Below are positions 12,701-27,700 of a stretch of 64,000 nucleotides of DNA, piece by piece. The position numbers were made by a program, and so were the translations under genes. The stretch is from positions 60,831,676 to 60,895,675 of the forward strand of contig CM049316.1 of NCBI GenBank assembly GCA_026874595.1, read 5' to 3'. Source of the DNA: Sipunculus nudus (lineage: Eukaryota > Annelida > Sipuncula > Golfingiida > Sipunculidae). Every line of letters starts with the position of its first letter. Within the stretch, counting starts at the first letter, position 1. Below the pieces are notes generated by a model. The model searched no databases and had not been told where the DNA came from. It worked only from the letters and a program-made list of their open reading frames with translations.

Positions 12701-15700
12701 GAAATTCAGGTATTGGTGGCGCCACCTGCATTGACCTTTTTTTGTACGAGGGTCATTGGTCATCTGTACATTAACCCATAATTTCTCAGGAATAGCAGGA
12801 GCTACCATCCCTAGATTTAATGCAATAATATGTCACATATCAAATGTTGTGGGATTCTGCTTATTTTTTTGCTGTCTGCATTTACTTAGATTTTATAGGG
12901 AAAAAGCTGAAAAACCTTAAAAAGTCTTCTTCTTGTAAACAGTCCAGCCAAATTGTTCAATATTTTACAAAAATGATCCCTGAGGCAAGCCCTTTCAAGT
13001 TTGTTCAAATGGTTTGCATTTGATGAATTTAAGTGGTGTTACACAAATTTGAACAGTCATTTGGCCAATTAAGCATACTGACATAGTAATCTCAGAAATG
13101 ACAGAAGCTAGCATTACCAAGTATTGTGCAAATGTTGGTCACATGACTCACATTTGAAGTTGCAGATTTTGTGGTGCCATCTACATTGACCTGTTTTTTA
13201 TTAGCAAAAACCTCGTAATTTCAGCCTCTTTCAGCGTAAAATGTTTATGATGAAACTGTCAAGTTGAATCGTTCAATTTTTCAAAAGAATTATCCTAGGA
13301 AATGGTTCTTTCAATCATATCAGAAAAGCTTAAGTTGGTCTTATGGCCATTATTATGTCTATTTCAAACTGAGGACTGCAAAACTGTTCTTCTACAAAAT
13401 TATTGTTTCAATTATAACTTCTGTAACATTGCACAAAAATTATTCATAGGTGGCCTTTGTTCAAGTTTACCTGAATGATTTTTGGCAGAATTATTGGACC
13501 TTTAACAATGAAAGAACTGCATCTTTTGTTATTTTAGATATTTTGATAATAATTTTATGAATATGTCAGCTTGAAAAAAAGCATTTTAGCCAAAGTCTTT
13601 CAGTATGTGTAAACAGATTGACCAACAGACCAAGATTGTGTTTGTATCATAAATAGGTTGAGAAACTGCTAACTGTTTCAGATTTGGATACAGATCAAGA
13701 GTTCATTCAGTGCAGCCAGATATGGGTCAATAGTTCAGTCAGTGCAGCCAAGCACAAGGCATGTGATCACCTCATGGGTGACATGTGAACACCTCATGGC
13801 CACCATGTGATCACCTCATGGGTGTCATGCCCCTCAGGGCTGCATGTGGACTACCAACTGTGTCAGATTATGCAACAGGTCAAGAGTTCACTCAGTGCAG
13901 CCAGGTACAGGTCGAAAGTTCACTCAGTCTAGCCAGGTGCAGGTCATCAGTTCACTCAGTGCAGTAGCCTGAGCCAGCTAGCAAATTTGTCACAGTTCAC
14001 TCGGGGCAACTGCATTTCTCACCTAAACCTGGTCAGCCCCATGCATCAGACTCAAGGTAAGTTTGATGTATTGGCCTGATATTTTGACCAGTCTATGTGT
14101 CTTTGATGGCTTTCTCGTTCACAAGACGGGTGTCGCTACCTACAATGACTTTTGCACAGTGTATGTGCCTGCTTATTTCTACAGAGGAATTTGATATATC
14201 AGCCTGAAATTGGGCATATGTATATATCTCTGATAGCTTTGTTGTATACAAGACTGGTGGTGCCAGCTACAATCATTTTTGTGTTGTGTGCACCCATGCC
14301 AGAATTTCAGCAGTGATTTTTGTGTAATTGTTTCTTATTCAAAATGTTTAGTACTTGCATTGTTCATATACATGAGAAGTAATGGTCCAGCATTGAAGCA
14401 TTATACCTGGTGTATTTCCCAATGCACAGGTTCGCACTAGGCCTATAGGCCTTGTTTTTTTTTAAATTCCTGGATCTAGATGGGGATGCCAGATCTGAGT
14501 CACTCCCAAAATATAATCAATTGTTCCTTGTATCATTGCCAAGCTATCCTGAAAGTTTCATCTAATTGTATCCGCCAAAACGAAGTTTTGCGGATACTTT
14601 GTTTTTGACCGGGTTCCGCCGCCGCCGCCACCGCCGCGTTCGTTTCCGGAGAACTCCTCTGAGACTACTGGACAGATTTTTCCGAAACTTACACAAATTA
14701 TCGGGTCACATGTGAACTGGTGCCTAACCAAGTGACCTTGACCTCTGACCTTTCGTCTCTGCCCAGCGTCCGTTTGTGCGTCTGTTTCCACACATAAACC
14801 CATATATCTCGGGAACCGTTTGACCGATCCGGAAAAATTTTTTACACAAATGTAGCCCTGGGAAAGCTTTATAACATACACAACAAAAGGTGGCGCCACC
14901 TGCAACCATGTTTGCACAGTGTCCATCTGTTCATCTGCCTGGGGTTAAAATCACTCATATCTCTGCAGTGATTTGACTAATTCACCTAAAATTCGGCATG
15001 CATATACATCCTAGATAGCTTTCTCGATTTTGTGACAGGTGGCGCCACCTACATTCACGTTAACGCTCCACACATAATCCCATATATCTCGGGAACCGTT
15101 TGACCGATCCGGAAAAAATTTTTACACAAATGTAGCCCTGGGATAGCTTTATAACATACACAACAAAAGGTGGCGCCACCTGCAACCATGTTTGCACAGT
15201 GTCCATCTGTTCATCTGCCTGGGGTTAAAATCACTCATATCTCTGCAGTGGTTTGTTTAATTCACCTAAAATTCGGCATGCATATACATCCTAGATAGCT
15301 TTCTCAATTTTGTGACAGGTGGCGCCACCTACATTCACGTTAACGCTCCACACATAATCCCATATATCTCGGGAACCGTTTGACCGATCCGGAAAAATTT
15401 TTTACACAAATGTAGCCCTGGGATAGCTTTATTACATACACAACAAAAGGTGGCGCCACCTGCAACCATGTTTGCACAGTGTCCATTTGTTCATCTGCCT
15501 GGGGTTAAAATCACTCATATCTCTGCAGTGGTTTGACTAATTCACCTAAAATTCGGCATGTGTATACATCCTAGATAGCTTTCTTGATTTTATGACAGGT
15601 GGCGCCACCTACATTCACATTAACACTCCACACATAAATCCATATATCTCAGGAACCGTTTGACTGATCCGGAAAAATTTTTTACACAAATGTAGCCCTG

Positions 15701-18700
15701 GGATAGCTTTATAACATACACAACAAAAGGTGGTGCCACCTGCAACCATGTTTGCACAGTGTCCATTTGTTAATCTGCCTGGGGTTAAAATCACTCATAT
15801 CTCTGCAGTGGTTTGACTAATTCACCTAAAATTCGGCATGTGTATACATCCTAGATAGCTTTCTTGATTTTATGACAGGTGGCGCCACCTACATTCACAT
15901 TTATGCTGCAGACATCCAAGCTCATATCTCGGGAACCGTTTGACCAATCAGGAAAAAAACTTTACACAAATGTAGCCCTTGGATAGCTTTATAACATGAA
16001 CAAAAATGGTGGCGCCACCTGCAGCCATTTTTGCACAGCGTCCATCTGTTTGTCTGCTGTGGGATAAAATTACTCATATCTCTGCAGTGGTTTGACTTTT
16101 CCACATGAAATTTTGCATGTGTATATATCTTGGATAGTTTCTCGTTCAAATAACAGGTGGCGCCACCTACAATCATGTTTATGTGGCAGAGATCCATTCT
16201 AATATTTAACACATGTAACTCTTTATCCCCTTGCCACTCAATCAATGCCTCACTTCACCCGTCCTTCTCTGATTTTGGCGGATACACGTAGTCGCTTGTC
16301 GACTACCCGTATTCTAGTTCTAGTAATAATTTTTTAGTTATGTTCCTAACAGACAAAAATGGCAAACAGTGCCACTGAAAGTGAAAACATAGCCCACACC
16401 ACTTAGCAGAGGTAATAAAAGCCAATTGTAATAGGGTTCTCAGCCATCATAAAGTTAGGTTAAACCTAGAAAATGAGTTTGCCTTTAATCCTGTCAGGGA
16501 GTTTAAGAAAAATAGGCCCTAAAACTAGGAAATTTCAGGGATTTGATTGGCTAAAAAGAACAATACATATAGGTCAGTTTGTTATATTTTATCTGAATCA
16601 TGTTATATTTTAAGTCAGACAACATATCCTCTATATTCTTGACCTTATTAGTTTTTTAACCCAGGAGTATATGAAAATAATTGTCATGGAGTTTTGTTAG
16701 TGAAAACTTAGGTAATTTTATTTCATGAAATGCTAGGATCTCTTTTGTATAGAATGGCAACTTAACACTTATTTTTAATTATAAACTTTTTTCATTTTAC
16801 ATGGATTGTACAACTAGTTATCATAACTAATACGACACACTCTGCATGGCTTTGATGATAGCATTCTTTAGTCTCTCAAGATGGGGAAACAGATGGACCC
16901 CGGAGAAAACCACTGACCTTGGACAGGGTATTTTAACCCTCTCTCATAGCCTGATCACAGAAAAAACTTGGGTTGCCAGTGGAGAGAGTCGAGCATTTTA
17001 CCCCTCAACTATCCAGGCCCCTTTCTCCTTAATAATTTGGTTCTGCTAGTTCTTTGGGCCAGTTATACCAAACTGAATTTCAAACCCTTGCACTGACTGT
17101 ACTTGACGTTATCATCCCAAATCTGCCAACCTTGGATGAAGAATTTGAAGCACAATTAGATATAATGGTTGTTCTGACCTGTTGGTCTGTAACATCCAGA
17201 TACATTATTTTTTAACACGCCTTTTCAGTCAGCTTGATCAAATAACCCGCAGGCCATAATAAGCTGCAATTATATGTCACTGTGGTTTTTTCCTGTGGTT
17301 TGTTTTGGCAGCAAAGGTCAGACCAGTTATTTCTGACTGTGCTGTAAAACATTCAAACTGATGCTGTGATAATGTATTGTCTCTTATCACATTTCACAGA
17401 TAATGTTAAAATATAAATTATCATGAGTATTTAACTCTAATTTGATTCATAATTATTTGATTTACTGTGATAAGTAATGATAAATAATTTGATTTTCATA
17501 GTGATACAAATAAATCAGCTTCAACAAACCTTGTATTAAGTGAAACAGGGTTCTTGCAGCGTCTGGCATGATTTAAATCAAGTGATCAAACCTTTAATCA
17601 TAATCAAATCATGATTTAAAATACTATGAAGAAAGTAATATAAATTTTACTTTGTTTTAAGCATCACTGGTCAGTATTACCTAACTAAATATAAAGTGAA
17701 AATCATTTGAGTTTCATGGAAAAATATGATATGAACATGCAGATTTGTTAGGCCACCAGAAGGCAACTTGTGTTCCTTATAGTATTTCAAGCCTCACTGT
17801 GACCAGTTTATTTTGAGCTTGCATACTCTTAAAGGGACCTATTCACATACAAGGTATTTTAAATGTACATGAAATATAGTATTTTCTCCTAAACATTTGT
17901 TGGTATCTGCCAGTATTTTGTACTAAAACATTTGCTTACTCCTGTACACAAGTGGAAGCAAATTTGCACCTGGTGCAATCAGTGGTACAAACGAAAACTG
18001 TGTACCTCACCTGGTAGCTCATCTGTAATGCACAACTTCGCAAATCTAGATTTTTCAGGCTTCCAACCAGTTGTTTCATCTGTTTTCTTCTTTAATGTTT
18101 CATCTCCTTTTAGATTTGTTTTCCAAGAACATGATTGGACCTTTGGTCAGGTAATCTTGTTATGGTAAACAGACGCACGTGGGCTGTGTATAATCAAACA
18201 GAAAACCATAACAACATGTAAAACAGGTTGATTGGAGAAGCTTGTGTGCCAGGATGGTTTTACCAGGGGCCTTTTATATTTAGCCAGAATGGTCTGATTG
18301 TGTTAAAAAATAAACATAATATTGCATATGTTTAGAAATTATTTAAGTAAACGTCATGAAAGCTTTCAGTACTGTTGTGCTAATGTTTGTGTGGTACTTT
18401 TGTTTCAGTAAATGATCGGCCTCAGATCCTTCAGATTTTTAACATGCTTTTCAAGTTGACTTTTGTTTGTTTCAGAAAATCAAGCTAGAATGTGCCAAGA
18501 ATCACAATTTCTCCATCAAGGATGCAAAAAGGCCAGACAATCGAACAAGAAACCGATACAGAGATGTCAGCCCATGTAAGTTGCAAGTAGAATCAGCAGA
18601 TAGACTTTGGTGTTTGATAATGAACACTGTGTGTGAAAATGTGGAACCCATTTTTTTCAGTCTGAAAACTCTGAAGTAATTTGTTGTGAAAACTTGAAAA

Positions 18701-21700
18701 CCCAATGAAATGTTGGACAGGGATTGCTGTCCATCATGTGTTTCTATATTTTGTGAAAATCACACATATCTCAGGAATGGTTTGATGTATCAGCCTGAAA
18801 TTTTGCATGTTCAGTGATCTGTGATAGCTTTTAAGTTTATCTCATACACAAGGCTGTTGGTGCCACTTACACTAATTTGTGTAGTTTTGTCTGTCCATGC
18901 ATCTTGGGATACAATTTTGGAGGGATATCATGCCATTACTCATTTGACACATCACTTGTGTGATTTGGTGGGTACAAATTGTCGCTTGTTAGCTTTCCAT
19001 ATTCCAGTTTAATGTGAGGGTTTTGTGCAGATTGGGTTTTCTCACATTACATTATTCAGTGTCATTGTATCCTGTAATTATAATAATGTTAATTTCTTGT
19101 GCAGCTTTTTCTAATGTAAATGTAGCCATGTTTTCTTTCTTGTTAGAGTCACTTGTAGTATTTGTTTGAAACTAGTGTGAATTATGTCACAATTTGTATT
19201 TATAAAAATTAATATCAGTTAATACATATAATTTTAATCTATATATTTTTAAGAACTTTATGCTGAGAATTTTTGTACATTTAATCATTCATTTGAGGAT
19301 TTCATGTATACTTAAAAAAATAAATTGAACCTTCATGTTCAGTTTTAATGGAAAATGTGTTCAATAGTAAATCTGTCAAGTTACAGCGTTACCAGTCAGT
19401 GATCACGGGCCGTTAATATTCCGAGTAACAATTGATCGGACTAGGAAGTGAACCAGAACAGTACTTGACAATACGACATTTGTAATGAATGCCTGCTACA
19501 TGTATAGGGGACCCTTAGGAAGTTGACTATAAATCAGGCACTGATAAGTAGGTTGAGATAATGGCGGAAGAGGCAGTAGTCAAATATAAATCTAGGTTTA
19601 CTTGATATTAGAGTGATTAGACATACACCCTTAGTCTTATCACATGTATGTCACTCTGTACTTTGGAATTTGTTCAGTTTAGAACATAACTAATGCACAT
19701 TACAATACAATTAACCCCAGGTGCACATTAGGATTCCATTATTACCTACAGTAGTTCCATTAAAATTCTGAAGTGAATGATTTATCTTACAGTTCTATTC
19801 AATGCTTGTTAACTTTTGTTTTAACAGTATCTAAAGGCACTTAGATACTGTTAGACATCTTGAAGCGACCAAGTTTCCTTGAGGATACTATGATTTACTG
19901 AGAGTATCTTGGTGTTACTACTGTTTCAGTTTTCATTTAACCTCTTCTGCTATTTATTAATGAAAAACCCAAATGTTGTAGAGTCCCGTCTTTCCGATTT
20001 CTCTGACAGGACTCTTGACAGATTTGTTCTGGTTGATATGACTTCTTTACATGTACATACATCATCGTTTGTTATAAATTTTTCAACATGCAAGAAATTT
20101 AATTGATTATATTATTATAAAAGAAAACAACCAATCATCAGTATGATTGATTAATTGGTACACCACTACTATAAATCCTTTACTTCTCACAGGATCACTA
20201 AAGCTTGATTTAGATTTACACCTGGAACTCCCTGACTTGGCTAGAATATCTAAAGTCAGACTTATTGCATATTTATTTTTCAATTCAGAAGATGTCAAAT
20301 AACCTAAAACAAACTCTCTCAGTAGTAACTGCTGAAAATGTTTAAACTCTATATTTTAATATGAACTGTGCTAGGAATTGTCTGTATCTGATATAATTCT
20401 GAACAGGAGAGGGTTTGATAAACAGATTAACAGACATAAGTGAAAAAAAAAATGGTTTTATTTTATGCCTATCATCTGTGTATATTATGTTTGTATATCT
20501 TCTGCAGATGACCATAGCAGAGTGAAGTTACAGAGAGATAGCCTTGACTACATAAATGCAAGCCTTATACAGGTCCCACAGGCTGACAGAAGGTATATTC
20601 TCACACAGGTCAGTGAAATCATATAACGGTAGAATAGACAATATGTGATCAGTTTTGTGGTCAGTAAGTTATCAGCCACTTACAGTTTACACCTGATTTG
20701 TATATCTAAAGTTATCATACATTTGCCAAATGAGCATCTTAGTCACATTTTGGCGAACCTGTGAGCTTATGCAATGGTCTGACTTTGTCCGGCATCTGTC
20801 GGCCGTCGTCCGTTGTCTGTATGTTTACCCATACTATTTTGAAAGTGGCAGGAGTTAGCATTACCAAATTTTATGCAAAAAATTAGTCATCTAAAAAAAC
20901 ACTATCGGATTTTGCTTATTTTTTGGCTAACTGTATTTTCTTAGATTTTATAGGGAAAAAAGCTAAAAAAACCAGCAGAGATGTTTGTGTAATTGTTTCC
21001 TGTTCAAAATGTTTAGTACTTGCATTGTTCATATACATGTTACACATGTATTTGAAAAGGAATGGTCCAGCATTGAAGCATTATACCTTGTGTATATCTG
21101 ACTGCACAGGTTCGCATTAGGCCTGTAGGCCTTGTTCATAAATGTATGTGGCGCCACCTTATTAGGACTAATTGAGGTATTCTTTAGGTCCCTGGACGGG
21201 CTGAAAAATTGAACCCGCACCCGCCCCACATCATGCCCTGTCAGCCCACACCCCACCCCGCAATCATAGAAATAAATTCAGACTGCCCCACCCCGCAGTT
21301 ACTATGATTCTTTCAGCCCGCACCCGGCCCCCCCCCCAAATTTTCTTTCAGACCGCACCTGCCCCGCCCCGCATTTTTCAAGTTTCCGGCCCGCAGTCCA
21401 GCCCGTTAAATAATTAAAATAGTTTTTGGATCCAAAGGTTTACATATCAAGATATTTATCAGCACATATATAAGACACACTTATTATTGATATATATGAA
21501 ATGTTTGATGATTGGAATGAAAAAATACGTTTTTGCAATAATTCAAACCATAATTCATGAAATATTTTTAAAGACATGTTTGATTGGTTAGATGGACTTA
21601 ATATATTCATATCAATTTAACACACCTTAAATATGTTTTCATTGTTCATATACATGTTACACATGTACTTTAAAAGGAATGGTCCAGCATTGAAGCATTA

Positions 21701-24700
21701 TACCTTGTGTATATCTGATTGCACAGGTTCACATTAGGCCTGTAGGCCTTGTTCATAAATTATGTGGTGCCACCTTATCAGGACTAATTGGGGTATTCTA
21801 CTATTCCTACATGATACACCTGTGCCAAATTTTATAAATGCTCAGCGGCTTGCCAGAAATGTTGATGATGTAAATATAGTTTGAAAAGTTCTAATAGCTG
21901 TAAGGAGGATATACTGTGATTAGCTACGATTCAGAATTTCTAACTAGTTAGCGTCATTTCGGCCCTCTGACATTAGAGTTTTTGACCAGTGTAACACTGG
22001 CTGTCAGTGCTGATCAAAGATTATAGTCAACTATTCTTCCCAATACTAAGTATTTATGGCAACATTATTAGCTCTTCAAAGCCATGATGAATCATAAGTG
22101 AAGTAAATCTGTCCAAAAGCTTAGATATAAATCATTCACATTTATTGTTTATGTAAAATATTGCATTTTAATACTACAATATAGGGTATCACATAGATTG
22201 AGTGCCATAATTTTGTTCAATAGCCTTTGTCAATGAGCACTTGGGTTGTATTTGCAAATATGACATTTATCACAACAGACTGCAAAACTGGTGTTCATAT
22301 AGCTGGACCAGTGCAGTCATCTTAGTCGTGTTTCTGTTGTAGGATGAATACATCTGATATTTGGGTGCAAACCCTGTGCCAAATATAGTTCTCAAAGTTG
22401 GTGCCCTGGAATGTTAATTAAATGGTTTTAATTTAAACCTGTATTTTTCCCGAAAATTTTTAATTGAAATAATTGAAAGACAACCCTAGACGCCCTGTTC
22501 TTCAGATATCTTGCAGCAACACACAGAATCAAGTGGAAACAATAAATGTCACTTCGCGCAGAGTAAAATATGTAAATTATTGGAATTTTTGGTGTAAAAT
22601 GGGGCCCATTTAATTCTATTAAAGATCTTAGATAACTATGTCTTGTTTGGGAGACTGGTGGCTCCACCTATTTTCTTTTTCTTTGATTTTGTGTCTTTTA
22701 ATACCCTCGTCATTCACATTGGCACTTTTAAAGTAGTGTGAGCATTATAAGCAAAATACTAATGGACAGAAATAATAAAAGATGAAATAATAAATGGTTG
22801 TTATGTATTTCATCCTGATTATTGTATTCAGTATTGCCATTGCTATTTTATTTTACAGGGTCCATTGGCCCACACGTCTGGTCATTTCTGGCTCATGGTT
22901 TGGGAACAAAATACAAAGGCAGTGCTCATGCTCAATAGAATCATAGAAAGAGGACAGGTAAGGCACATCACATGAGTGTACTCCTACTTTTAATTGAACG
23001 ATAGGTCATATTACACTGCCACTTTGTTCCCGCTTCATCCACCCGTCATGACCTTGAAACAATCAAACATGCTGTACAAATTTGCCCATGCATAATTAGC
23101 AGTTTCCAACTTCTACCGCTTGGCGGTGTGCACGTTGGGGAGGATCGCTTCGGTATTAGAATGAGTGTTTATCTTAATTAATTCAAGTTTTCATCGAGAT
23201 GTTGTTTTTAATGAAGCACTTAATAGTTATTGACATAGAATGACCAGTAAAAGATTGTTATTTGCGAAAAATAGTAAAGAATTCCACCCTTGACCATGAT
23301 GCCGCTTAATATCAGCGTTGGAATGTGAAATTTCTGTGAAATTCTTGGATAAAGTTTATAAAATCGCATTCTAGATGGGCTTTTCTTCACACTAGTATGT
23401 ATTGATACGTTAACCAGTGAAGAATAGGTAATTTATTTGTGCAGGGTACCAGTCAGGTCCTGCCTTTTATTTCTGATTTAAGGCCTCTCAGGGCAAAATA
23501 ACAGCTGGTGACATGCTCATAAGCAGATTACAAGTCCATGAATTATGTCATATGTCCCCATCTCTTATTAGTTCTTTGCAGGTCATGCCATATTCATGAG
23601 ATGTTCATGTGATAGGCAAATACATGCAGCCTCCATAGGAAAGTTTTGTATGTGCTTGAGACTTTAATAATAGCCATGTATAAATTTGCCAGCAAAACTG
23701 ATACCAGCCCAGTGAGCAGTTCCCAGAGCCAATATTGAAACACTCACTGGCCACCTTACCCTAGGTGTTAATTTCAAGCAAAGGGTTAATGCTGATTACT
23801 TTGGTCCGTTCCACTACCCCTCTCCACCTGATTTTTAGGGATCATCTCCTCATAGGTAAACTTGCCAAACAAAATTTGTACCAATTGCAGAATGAGGAAA
23901 ATACATAATTTTTGGTACCCTTCCTGCTTATGATATAAATATTATTCACTTTACGGCATGGTATACATGTCTCATATATCCCTGATTCGTGGTGTCCTGA
24001 ACATGTGACCATTATTTATCCTGGTTGGATATGGATATGAAGAAATGTGACTTAACACTGAAGGGCATGCACAAGGAGAATACAAGCCACTCTGTAAACA
24101 GGTCAGCAGCTCCTGATTATTGTTCCAATGAATGTGGATGAATCTTTTGTGCCCAACATCTGTTATGTCATCATCACTGTTCCCTGCCAGGCCCATTTAA
24201 TAGATTGGTGGTAAGATGTCGCTACAGAATAGACTATTTCTCATTAAATGATTTTAAATTGTTAACAGGAAAATGAAATATGTAGGCTATTATTCCCAAA
24301 ATAGTTAATCGCACATTTTCCTCTTTCTGAAATACAGGCAAAAAGTTTTCGGCTTTCATTGACTTGCAAAAAGATAATCGACAACAAACACATGGACAGG
24401 GATGGTGGAATGGACTAAAGCGCTCCATTAAGGGGGAACATGACACTTTACTGGCACCCCCTACTGATGACACTGCAAATTAAAAATATCTGGTTTAATT
24501 ATATTATCACGAGGCTACATATTTTGCCGTTTGTGACTTTTGTTGTCATGAACAACGTCATCGCTTCAGGGCATCATTTGAGAAAAGTAACTAAGATGAA
24601 CAATTATTGTAGGAATGCTCAGTGTGACTGCTTTATTTAATTATATTTTCAAATAGTATCAAAGTTTTACAAAGATAATTTCACCAGAATATCACCAGAA

Positions 24701-27700
24701 GAGGCTCAAGTGCAGGAATATGCCAATGGCTATGTTGTTTTGACAGTTGCAAGGAGATGACAAAAAAGAGCATAAATATCACCATATGATTGTAAGTGAC
24801 ACTGATGGTGTAATTCTGAAGAGATATTTAGTATATACCCATAGTTTTTTAGTGCTGATATTTATATTTCTTTTTATATGGGCATTTTAAAAGCTGATCA
24901 TATATTGTTGACGCCAGAAGCCATTCATGTGTAGACAGCGCCACCTTATGGGTTTTTCCTAAACTAATAATGTCCAAAATTTTCATATTTTGGCCTAATA
25001 TTTTAAAATTTAACCCATTGACATACACATTTTTGTCTATAAATAAGATTGATATTTAATTCTGCATGTTTATTTAGAATATTATGAAAAATACATTGAT
25101 CAGTTTTCTAAAATATGTAACTTTTCCTTTCCCCTTAGTTATAATATCATATAAAAACCCACCACAAGTGTCAATTTTCAACTTCATATACTGCAAAAAT
25201 AAGCACATTGACCCCCAGATTTCATTTCATAATTTTACAAAGTATGTCTTGTAGATATCATGTGCAGGCTATCTAAGAAATTCCATTGGTAGTTTAAAGT
25301 GTCATGTTCCCCCTTAAGAACCCTCTGGATCACCAATTATTCTACTTTGTTTGATATTTCAGCTAAAATGCCACAAGTATTATCCTGCGGGTGAGGAGAA
25401 CGGTGATGAAGATGAAATCGTTTACGCGGATGTCGGGCTCAAAGTACAATACTTAAAAGAAGAGGACTACAGACACTTTGTTATCCGTACACTCAAGTTG
25501 GAAGACATAACTGTGAGTGTTATTGATATGGCCTTAACAGTGACGTTAGATAAGAAAAGCCTAAAATTACTAAAACACAACACACTAAGACTAAAGACTA
25601 AAGACTAGAACATGTATCAGTGACTAGACAATGGATATACACTCAAGTTACTGCATAAGTGATGCACTGACATTCATTTGATTGGTATTACACATCAATA
25701 TGGAAGTTGGCTCAAATGATGCGGCATTCCTCCGTTTTGCATGCTTGATTCCTCTAGTCCCTTACCAGATGGCAGCAGCTTATATTGCACATTCATTGGA
25801 TGACTAACATCACATAAAATGTTACAAATGTAGTACAGCGAAACCCCTCTGTAGCGGACATTCACAGGACCGGACAATTTGTCTGTTATAGCAGGGTGTC
25901 TGCCCCAGGGGGGGCAGGTCATCCATGAGAAACTTTTTCTACTGTATAGCTATTTTCAGCAGCCATATTGTGTGAATTAATTCTATTAAGCCTTGTTTTT
26001 TATTTTAGTTTTTTCCTACACATGAGGATGTTACATGGATTTTATTTGAGTTGTGAACGTCAGTATCTGTTGGAGCATGCATGGAATTTTCCAGTATTGA
26101 CTGACAATGGCAGTATTCACTTGTAGATACGACGTATATTGTCTTGGCGTATTTCCTATATAATCATAAAAATCTCAAAAGAACCATATATTAAATAAAA
26201 CTATTTTTGTTTAGTTCTCATTTGAATTTCTAGTTATACTAACATTAGTTGCTATCGTAAAGTTAAAAACATATAAATAAAAAAGAATGAAGGTGTGACA
26301 AGGCCTTTGTGATTGGTCTGTGTCACTTGTATTCATCAGGTGTCTGTTATAATACTATCCATGATTGGTTCCTGTCAGGGTCATCGGTCAAGTTTTTATC
26401 CGAACAGGAAAAGAATCTTTATTTGAAGGGACAGACATGTCAACAAGCTTTGAAAATATTAGTTCTCTTTCTGAGCTATGATTGCCCATATAAGTCGCCA
26501 AACTGGTTAATAATTAGCGTCTTGATCACCTTTAATCTAAAATCAAACCAAAAATCTGCATTCAGTGAGAGGTCATGACCCATGACCTGTCATATGTTTT
26601 AACACCTGGCAATGATGTTACGTTGATATCCTCTGTTCTGGGCCTGTGGCAGAATAATGTCGAACGAAATCAGGATGGCAATGTCACTTCAGTGAAAGAT
26701 CGGCATAAGAGAGAAACTCTGCAAATACAGTCGCTGTTGGTAACACTTTGAATAAGAATGAAAATTAAAAGTATAAAAGTCACAGAAGGTAAATGGAGCG
26801 AAAAAGATTGTTTTGTGCCATTGCTACTTGTCTAAAGAACAAGTTAAATTTACAGTTGTGAGAAGGGTACCAGAAGCTGAACATTGAGGCCATTAGGTGT
26901 CCGGTAGTGGGGGTAATTTTAACTGTTTGCGGATAAAAAGTGTCTGTTGTCCTGAATGGCAGGGTGTCTGCCCCATAGGGGTTCTTAAAGTAGTGAAAAG
27001 GTTTGGTCGTTCTAAAGAATGTCCGTTACACAGGGTGTCCAATCAGAGCTGGACTTGGACTCAAGCCCATTTGTAGCGTCAAATTGACCCTCTGGCATTA
27101 CGACCAGATTACTGGCGCCAGAGTGTCAAGACATCTACGTCTGAGGATCGCATTATAAGGCCTTATGAAGATGCAAATATTTTCGTCATTTCTGACACCC
27201 TTCATGGACCACAGGTACACTGTCAATCAACATAAACCAGACCATTCGTTGGCATTTTTTGTGTACTTTCTAATAATACCAAATATGAACGAGAAAAGTT
27301 CCTGTTTAACCCAGCACATTGGTAAACCCCTCGGCATGTTCGTTGAATTTATGACCGCATGAACACAAGCATTGCTCGCATGGGTTACAGGACGCAGGCT
27401 ACTTGCAGGCGACACAGGAAATGACCCGTGTCCATGGAGACGGTGTTTCAGTTTGGGTTGCGAGCTCACATATACTTTATTGTGTTTATTCACCATTCTA
27501 AGCATAATATTGAGAATATGGGCCGTTTACCACAATATGAATGCAACCAGATGCAAGACCACTGCGATACATTCCTCCATATTACTAGTATCACGACTTG
27601 AGTAGGCTTACCAGCCCAATTATCCGATTGCTTACTGAGTCGGGTTGTCACGGCTAGCCCATTTGTCAAGGGACTCAGACCCTAATGGTCAAGGACTCGG

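Noticed and set aside
14558..16245. Minus-strand frames of 107-122 aa
   Set aside because: They are readings through the family B 280-bp repeats and repeat their pattern; no start or domain support.
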